From contig OX031056.1 in NCBI GenBank assembly GCA_943736015.1, forward strand, positions 67,545,277 through 67,609,276: a stretch of DNA of 64,000 nt, given 5' to 3'. Source of the DNA: Tridacna crocea (lineage: Eukaryota > Mollusca > Bivalvia > Cardiida > Cardiidae). The first letter of the stretch is position 1. Every line of letters starts with the position of its first letter. The notes under the pieces are model-generated. The model was not told where the DNA came from. It made no database searches and saw only the letters and a list, made by a program, of their open reading frames with translations. The translations under genes and the position numbers were made by a program. This document shows positions 37,801 to 46,800 of the stretch, piece by piece.

Positions 37801-40800
37801 TTGGAGTGATATGGCAGTTGGTCATGTTGTCTCTACCTTCCACAAGTCGACGAAATTTCGAACTGGTCATATTTGAAGGAAGTTGTAGATGAAAATCCAA
37901 AGTAGTTCTTCGTGTATATTGAAAAGTAAGATTTTGGGGAAATTGGGAGGAATTGCTTGTTACAAGCAAATTCTCTTTTAGCCAGAATATTTTCTTAATA
38001 AAATACTGTGAAAAGGTTGGATTGTTTTGGGAAAACGATTAGGCTCGGTTTACCTATTTTACTTGCCTATTTTACGGACAAGTCACGGTGACTTGAGCTT
38101 CGATACTTATATCTACATAATATAAAAAGACGTTAATCCTAATTCATAATCGTTTGTCCAAGGACAACTTGTGTCAAGCCCGTGAACACTTGACTCTCAA
38201 GCTTGACCTAGACCCTGGACCTGAATAAATGTTTCAACGGGAACTTCATTTCATGATGGAGAACAATGCATTATGCTAATTTATAACGGAATCTATCCAA
38301 AACTGTAGGAGTTATGGTTCGGACGAAACACTGGCCTTCAATGTGGCCTTGATCTTCAACCTACTTCAACAGATATTTCAAATGGCACATTTATTCGTGA
38401 TGAAGGTCAATTGTGCCAAATTATTTTGAAATCCATCCACAATAGTAGAAGTTATGAACCGGAAATATTCGGATGCACACAAGCCCTAGTGAACACTAGA
38501 AATATGTGTGTCAGAGACACTGATGCCCCTGCTAAATGGTATTGGTCACAGGTATGTCATATGACACTTGTAGAGAGAGAGAAATAAAAAAAAAATACAT
38601 TAAATGACAAGCGAACGACTACAGAAAAAAATCATAAGCATTTATTTGGTTTCAAATCAAAGTCAATCAAAGACATTTTTTTAGAATCACACAGGTGTAA
38701 TCTATTTGTGACAGGTGTAAAAGGTGTGAAATACATCCTATCAACGTGAAATAGGCAGTATAAACAATGACAAAACTACCAAATAACTCTTGGATAAAGG
38801 TAACTAATGTACATACTAAAGACAACGAACTTTCAAAAATATTCTTATAGACAACTTGATTAACGATATGGATGAAATTTGATATTGGGGTCGATTTTTC
38901 TAAAAATCTTATTTGGGGACGATTTCACCAAAGAAATCGTTTCCAGGGGACGATTTCTCCGCAGCGATAAACATAACACGGGCCAAGCAGTTTGGGGACG
39001 ATTTCTCCAGGGGCCTATTTCTCCAGCATTCCGCTGAAGTACCCTAGATTTAGTCGATATACATAAGAAAATGTGATAAACATAACACGGGCCAATATTT
39101 TATATGTAGTTTGCTTTATTTACAATCGCATTTTAGCGGAGACGCGTTTTGTGACACATGTTCAAATGTCAACACAACATTATACACAAATTCCGAGCAG
39201 AGTTGTCGTTCGTTACTCTCACCATACATGAATGTGAATGATCCGAAGTGCAAGAGAGAGCGTTATAGATATTAACCGTATATAGCGCGTAAGAATACAC
39301 AACTGTCGGATAAAGCTAAGTTTATTAGGTTACGCCTTTATTAGGTCAGTGTTAATGACAAAAACGGGATAAAAGACACATACTCGTCAGTTATTAAAGG
39401 GTCGTAATACCCTTGCAATTCCATGGCATTTTGCAGATGAAAGCTTTGAGGATAGGAAAGCATTTACACCGTGTGATAAGCAATCTCTGTATTTACTTGG
39501 GAAACTAGTTGTTTTGGCGGACTCAGCGATATAGAGTGGACACACCGTCCAACATTTTTGTCTGAATAGGCAGCTTACGATCCCTATAGGCAAGGGAATC
39601 CCTTGAGAGGGATTCCCTGGCCTAAAAATGAATCCTGTATTTGATAAGGTACAAAAAATTGTCGGAAAACAAGAAAATGCTGCTAACCAGCATTCTACTT
39701 TTCCCGCAATGTTTTCAAAAGCCTTCTCTTACAGGGGTAATTCAAACTTGGGATTGTGTGTTAAAGAGTTGAACTAGGCTATGATGACAGTTGGTTCAGT
39801 GAGTAAAGCTGCCAGCAGTTGGTTGTAAGATGAGGATAGACAACAATGATTATTTACTCACGGTTTCAATGAGAAACAAAGCTTCTTCAGGGTACAGCCA
39901 TTTCCTCTTGCTATCAACAAACCCCATGTGCTCCCAAAAGTTTCTCTAAAAAGTTAATACATATGGACCATGTTCTGAGAAAAGGGGGTTTAATGCATCT
40001 GCAAAAAGTTTTGATCCATATCAACCTGCACAGGCCGCACAAGCTAACATGGATCAAAACCTTTTGCCACTTCGTAAATTTTGTGCATTTCCAAGGACTG
40101 CTCTACATCATGGTTCAGATGGCTGTCAGACTAAATAGATTTTTTCTGTATTCATAAAAATGTTATGAGTTGCTTTGTATACTGCATCACAGAGATGCAT
40201 GCACCCTTCTTTCAACAGAGCATGGTTCATATACATGTATTTCAAACACAGTGTACAGGCAATTTTTAAGACAAACCGTAAGCAACAGCATTTTCTAACA
40301 GCTAATTGTTGCAAGTGCATGGCATGTGAAACTGCTCAGGATGGAAGACTGTAGCTGATGATTTGTACTGGGGCTCTATGGCTGGGTCTCTATGGTGTCT
40401 TCCCAAGGACACTCATAATAAAGACCCAGTGCCTAAGGCAAGGATCGAACCCACAACCTGGTTTATTCATTGATCATACTGACGAAACAAAGGCTTAACC
40501 CTTTGCCGCTTAATACAGACTATTAAAATCCTGGGGAAAACTCCGTTTTGAAAACATTGTGGGAAAAAGAGAAAATGCTGTTAACCCATTACCACACAAT
40601 CCCTACTTTTGACGCCCCTGAAAAAGAAGCCTTTAGAAAACATTGTGGGAAAAGGAGAAAATGCTGGTAACCAGCATTTTCTCCTTTTCCCACAAAGTTT
40701 TCTAACCTTCCCAACACAAATTTCAAATTTTCAGTCACTTATATTTTGTTGTCTGCAAATGCTTTTGATTGGGACAAGCTTAAAATTTTGTCTATTGGTA

Positions 40801-43800
40801 ATGAGTTAAACAGCATTTTCTCCTTTTCCCACTATTTTTTCTATCAGATCAAAGTAAATCTGCAATCACTTGACCCACACTGAAATTGTCCTATTCAAAT
40901 ACTTCAACTTAGACAATTTTGTGGTCAAGTAAAGGGTTAACAGATGACAAAAAATAAATTGGACCCAAAAATTAATTTTGGGTCAAAGAAATGAAATAAA
41001 TTGAGTTATCATTAATTAAATAGAATACAAGGAACAACAGCTTGCAGCAGATGAACGCTCCTTTTCCATCATTGTTCTCAAAATTGGTCCATTGAAAGGA
41101 TGCCAGATTTTGTCTATACCCTTTACTACACAAGCTTGTGTTTTTTCAGGATCCTAGTTAAATTGGCTTATGAAACATTGTGGGAAAAGAATACATGTTG
41201 TAATTAGCATTTTCTCCTTCTATCACAATGTATTCTTCCTCCCCCCTCCTAAAAAAAAAATTAGCTGCATCTTTTAATTCATCTGGGAAACTTTTAAATT
41301 TAGACAAGTCAAAAATTTTGCCATTTAGTAAAAAGTTTACCCTTTACCAGAATGTCCTGCAATTTTAAGACACTAGATTAGACAACTTTTAAAAACATTG
41401 TGACAAAAATAGAAAATACAGATGACCAGTGTTTTATCCTTTTCCCACAGTATTAACCACCTCTTCAAACACTAAATTTCATCACTAGTGCCTCATTTAG
41501 TTGTCACCTTCAAATGCTTTAAATTTGGACAACTTTAAAATTTTGTTATCTAGAATAGAAATAAGGTAGAAACGGGTCAACTCTTACCATCTCTTTCTGG
41601 AACTCCACCAGCCTTCTTTCTGGGTTCCATTCACCTTTCACAAGATCACCACTGAAAAAAAATTCAGAGGCCATGCTTACAACTTCATATCCAGTTCAGT
41701 TTGTGCTCAACTTAAACTCTCACTAGTGCTTCAGCCAGTGAGAAAATTTGAAAATAAAAAAAAAAAAAAACCTAAGTCTGAAGAAAGTAAGAAATTAGAG
41801 GCTATAACTTATATTAAAACATTTACTTTATTACGCAATGGCAGGACCCCTCCACCCCTTCCCCAACCTTCCACCACCATCATTACCACCCCATTTTTGG
41901 ATCCTCCGGGCTGTAATTTGAAGAAACTTGGTAGAAGTCTAATAAAGAATTTTAAGAGCCTAATGATTATTGTTATTGTTTGCTATTCACTGTTGAAGGC
42001 ACTCCACTCTAGTTGTGTATATGTTCTTAGTATCCTTTCTTTGTTTGTTCACAGATGATGCAACTGTCTTTCTTCGATATTCTGTATCTTTGAAATAAAT
42101 GCAAGATTGAAAAAGGACAAGGCCTTATTCATTTATGTAAGACAAAGCTTCATGCAAACTTTGATAGTCCTGGGCCATGTGGTATCAGTCCTGAAGATTT
42201 TCAAAGTTTTCACTATTTTATGGTTTTCTTGCCATGACAATCAGTCGAATTCCTTTAAAGGTGGCCCTTCAGACTTTGGGATGAAAATTTTACAAAAATA
42301 CAAAAATTTCATCCTTATATTCCAAAAGCCTTTTAATTTTAATTCATAAAACCTCAGTAGTGGAAAACCATCCGACAACAAGAGAAATTAGAGATTTACT
42401 ACGGCTCAGGTCGACACCGATGGGAAACATTGTCTATTTTTAGATTAGCAACTTGCTCATTTACATACCGGAAGTACACAGACAATGCTTCAAACATAGC
42501 GTCCAAAGAAGACATTATGGAAAATAATTACATGTTTGTTATGCAATTTAAGAGTCATTAGTCATGTGCCAGTCACTTAACATTCCTACAATGTTTTTTT
42601 TTTAAACATTTTTTGTGCGAAATCTAAAAATACCTTACGAGGCTAAGTAGCCTTTTAAGGGATTACCACCAGAAATTTTTTTTTGCCAATTGTATGATTC
42701 TTAATTATTAATGATTTGTATTTTTTTTTCGTATAAATTTCAGTTGTATATACATTTTTTAATTTGGATAGATGTGAAAAATCTAAATACCTGCCTTTAA
42801 GAACCTCTAAAAAGGACTATGGCATGATTATTTCTGTGAAGTTTCACAAAGTTGGACAGGTAGATTCCGAGAACATGTTTCAAATAAAAGTTACAGCATG
42901 CACGAACAGATAGCCATGCAACGGACAGGTGTTGACAAGCATTTTCTCCTTTTCCCACAATGTTTTCCACTGCTGTTAATAGGTAACAGGACGTTTCGCC
43001 CCCAAGACATTTCCCCCCTGGTCGTTTCCCCCCTGGTCGTTTCGCCTCTATTTTTCACCCCTAGTCGTTTCGCCCCCGGACCCTAGTCGTTTCGCCCCCA
43101 GACCATTTCCTCCCCTAGTCGTTTCGCCCCCAGGATAATTTAAAGAGAGAAAGAGAGAAGCAGAGAGACAATGAGCATCTTAAGAGAATAATGGTTCAAA
43201 GATTCTTGAATGATAGTGTATATTAAGAATTATAACATTAATTCAAATCATAATTTTCTGAAAAAAAAAGAAGAAGAAGAAAGAAAATATATATACATGT
43301 TTACCGATGTAAGTGTATTTGATAGTCTTTTGATACAATAAACTGAAGTATTAAGGTTTTTCATCGATACCGTTGATCACCTTGTTTATTTGGTTGAGTT
43401 ATTAATCACGCAATGTTTTTCGCGCAATGAATGTGACTAACGCTGAGGTGTGAAAATGCATGCTTTATGCAAAATTAAACTTCTTTAGTTATATCTGCTA
43501 GACTTTTTTTACCCAAAAAGTAATATGACAAACATGACAAGAAAAAACTAGACTGAATTACATACTAGTACATATACTGATATAACTACTGTTGTATAGT
43601 TATGTGATAGAATCATCATATCCAAAGGAAAAGTGAATGTCCGTCGATAATTAATATACACATGTATATATAAGAAAGCCAATCCTAGATTAAGGTTAAA
43701 ATTCAGAACAAAAAAAAAAAAATGGGGAAAAGAATCATTTAGAACTGTATCTCCTTTTGTCACGATGCTGATCACCTACGTATAGCAGACAAAGATGATG

Positions 43801-46800
43801 CACCACATGACGCCGACCTGATCTCGGTCTTTACCTCTCTTTCACCTTTTAGGTTATCTTTCAAAAGATTAATGACATCCAGAATTGTTTTCTGCTTGAA
43901 AGAGTCCACCGTGTTGCTGGTCAAACGGCTGTCACTTGCCATCATAATCCTATCTGGCCCAATTATAAAGTCGTTAATGATGTATTATGCAATATCTGTC
44001 AATTTGACTTTGCTACTGTGAAGTAGCTTAATTGATTACGTAATCCTTTGTCAAATCATACAATACTTTCAATATTGTCTGCACCATTTTTTTTTTTCAT
44101 CAAAAGGTATAGATGCGTTTATATATCTTTAGGTAGAAATACAAATGTGTAAAGAGATTTCACTGTCTTGATTTATCATTTATACTTCTGAGGTTTTTCG
44201 GAAAAAGGGTTGATATTATACAGAAAAGTTGTGAACTTCAATCCAGATTGCGTCCTTCTGTCCGTCTCTCCGTTTGTCTGAGGCCATTTCTCCACAACTC
44301 CTGGACTAAATTGGATGAAATTTCACATATGAAGGATATTGCGCCGATGTATATTTCTCGGTTTTCCAATTTGACGCTGTGTCATGGAAAAAGGGGGTTT
44401 CTTGTAAAAAAAAAAAAAAAAAAAATCCAATTTCTACTAATAACTCCGTGTTTATGAAAAGTTTCAACATGTGCCCCCCCTTTTTTTACTCTATGCCAAA
44501 CCATGTTACGGAAAAAGGGTGCTTAATGTCTGATAAGTCGTTGCCCTTATTGCCCTTAGTAAATTGAAAATTGGCAAATTTATCATGGCTGTTTGGCAGA
44601 CGGGACCAAACACAAGTAGCCTGTTTCACCCCACCCTCCTCTCCTGTGACAAAATATTCACCGACAGCCTTCACTTTCCTAAACAGAGACCTGTTAGGGG
44701 AGTACAATCCGTCTACGATGGCTCTTGTTTTACTCTTTATTATTTTCAAATAACACAAAAAGGGGAGGTGTTTTGGTAAAATGCAATAACCGTTGATAGT
44801 CTGGTACTTGATAGAAATCAATTTAAAACAATGTGGAAGAAAGGTAATTGCTGGTTACCAGTATTTACTCCTCTTTTCATTGAATTAGGTCTACTATTCA
44901 GACACTAACATCACAATTTGGCAACTCTTGATACTTCCTTTTTTTTTCTATCAGTAACCGAAAAATTGGCCGTTGTAAAGCTAGGGTGATAAGTTTCTTT
45001 CATGAATAGAAGCTTTTTGCTTTCTTTTTAATGTAACAATTTTTACCCTTTTACCACACGAATAAGAATTCTTTTTGATAAGGGTCTCATTGTCTAAATT
45101 ATGCAAATGCCAAACAAAAAAATTCATATTGTGTTTCTTAACATTGTCCTGCTTTTAAAATTTATAAAAGTTCTAAGGTGCAATTCAGCTTTTCTTGAAC
45201 AGGGGGCGAAACGACTAGGGGGGAAACCACCAGGGGGGCGAAACGACTATGGGGGGCGAAACGACCAGGGGGGAAACGACCTGGGGGGAAACGTCTTGGG
45301 GGCGAAACGACTAGGGGAGGAAATGGTTTTGGGGCGAAACGTCCCGGAACCCTGTTAATACACAAGATTCTCTGGTGAAGGGCTAAATCTTTTCCACATG
45401 ATGAAAATGAAGACTTGCTCAGATTGAAAGCATTTGCATATAATTATGACAATTTAACTCTTTACCACATGAAAAAATTGTGGACTAGTCCAAAATGTAT
45501 AATCTAAGTATAGCTCAAAATTAAAAATTTGTCTTGTGAAAGGTAGAAAACATTGTGGGAAAAGGAGAAAATACTGGTTACCAGTATTTTCTCCTTTTCC
45601 TACAATGTCTATAAAAGGATTCTTTCTCAGGGTCATTAGACGTCTGGATTGTGTGGTAAAGAGTTAAATGCGGAGATAAATTTGCCTTTTATAGGGTAAA
45701 AAACACTGTAGGAACAGTAGAAAAGGCTAGTTACCAGCATTTTCTCCTTTTCCCACAATTTTGTCCACAGCTCCATAGATACTCATTTTTATGCATTACT
45801 TTTAGGAGCCTTTGGAAAACATTGTGGCAAAAGGTGAAATTGCTCGTAACAAGCAATTTCACCTTTTGTCACAATGTTTTCTATGCTGTCAAAAGCTGTC
45901 ATATACACATAAGAAACAGCTTCAACCTTGCTGTTATTTAGAGTCAATTAGAGATACCATAGAAATGCCTTATGGCGTAAAGGGTTAAAACAAAGGATTG
46001 TTTGATAAATGTTAAAAGAGTGTACATGGTCTGTATTCATAAACCAATCTTAACCCTCTACCAAAAAACAAAATTTTACACTGGTCCAAGTTGAAAGCAC
46101 TTACAGACGACGCAATAAATTTAACTCAAAAACTGATATTTGTTTCCAGCAGGGTAGAAAACACTGTGGGAAAAGGAGAAAATGCTGGTTACCAGCATTT
46201 TCTCCTTTTCCCTCAATTTTTTTAAAAGGCTTCTATCTTTGGGTAAAATAAAACAGGAATTGTTTGGTAAAGGGTTAAGGACATTCTTTATCTAAATCTT
46301 CATGATTTTTTATACTATGAAAGTAACAGAACCTCTGATTGGCTAAACCAAATGGTTTGGCCAATCAGAGGTTCTGTTACTTTCACATGGTCAAAATTCT
46401 AGAGAATACGGTTGTTAAAACAAGGGATGTTGAAACAAAGAATGTGCTTAAGAACGGTTGGTGAATTCAGGCCCATGAATCTCTATTGCTTAGGATTAAG
46501 AATGATACCTTCTCTGGACTCTTGGTTCTGACAGCACTTGATGCCTCTCTGAATTGACATTCTCTAGCTTCTTTCCCTGGAGCCAGCTTCCATCTGGCAT
46601 GTAATCCTTGTCTCCACCTTTCTGTGGAATAGTCTTATCCAGTCCTAGTCTGTACTTGAACAAATCTGCAGAACTGTGGAATGGGAACAAAAAATAGTGA
46701 ATCCTTTACCAAACAACAAAATTCAACTCTTTACTACACAACAGGGACTAAGCTAGCCTCCAAAATTAAGGAGAAGTGACTTCTCCTTCCAGCAGAATTA

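Larger units (their letters stand above)
46028..46474. mobile_element. CAGGG/GGGCC foldback element, second copy
   Basis: Ends GGTCTGTATTCATAAACCA and, reversed, GGGCCTGAATTCACCAACC. The palindrome AACAGAACCTCTGATTGGCT/AGCCAATC-type lies at 46318-46386. Carries a TTAA MITE at 46050. Lies just downstream (in gene sense) of TSEN54 exon 2. Confidence 0.68.

Noticed and set aside
41726-42058. 110-codon plus-strand frame
   Set aside because: Starts with poly-Lys from an A run and lies antisense to a TSEN54 intron, with no motif.
44486-44821. 111-codon frame inside the 42982 element as transposase
   Set aside because: No DDE, zinc-finger or MULE motif and it overlaps frames on the other strand of similar length; treated as chance.
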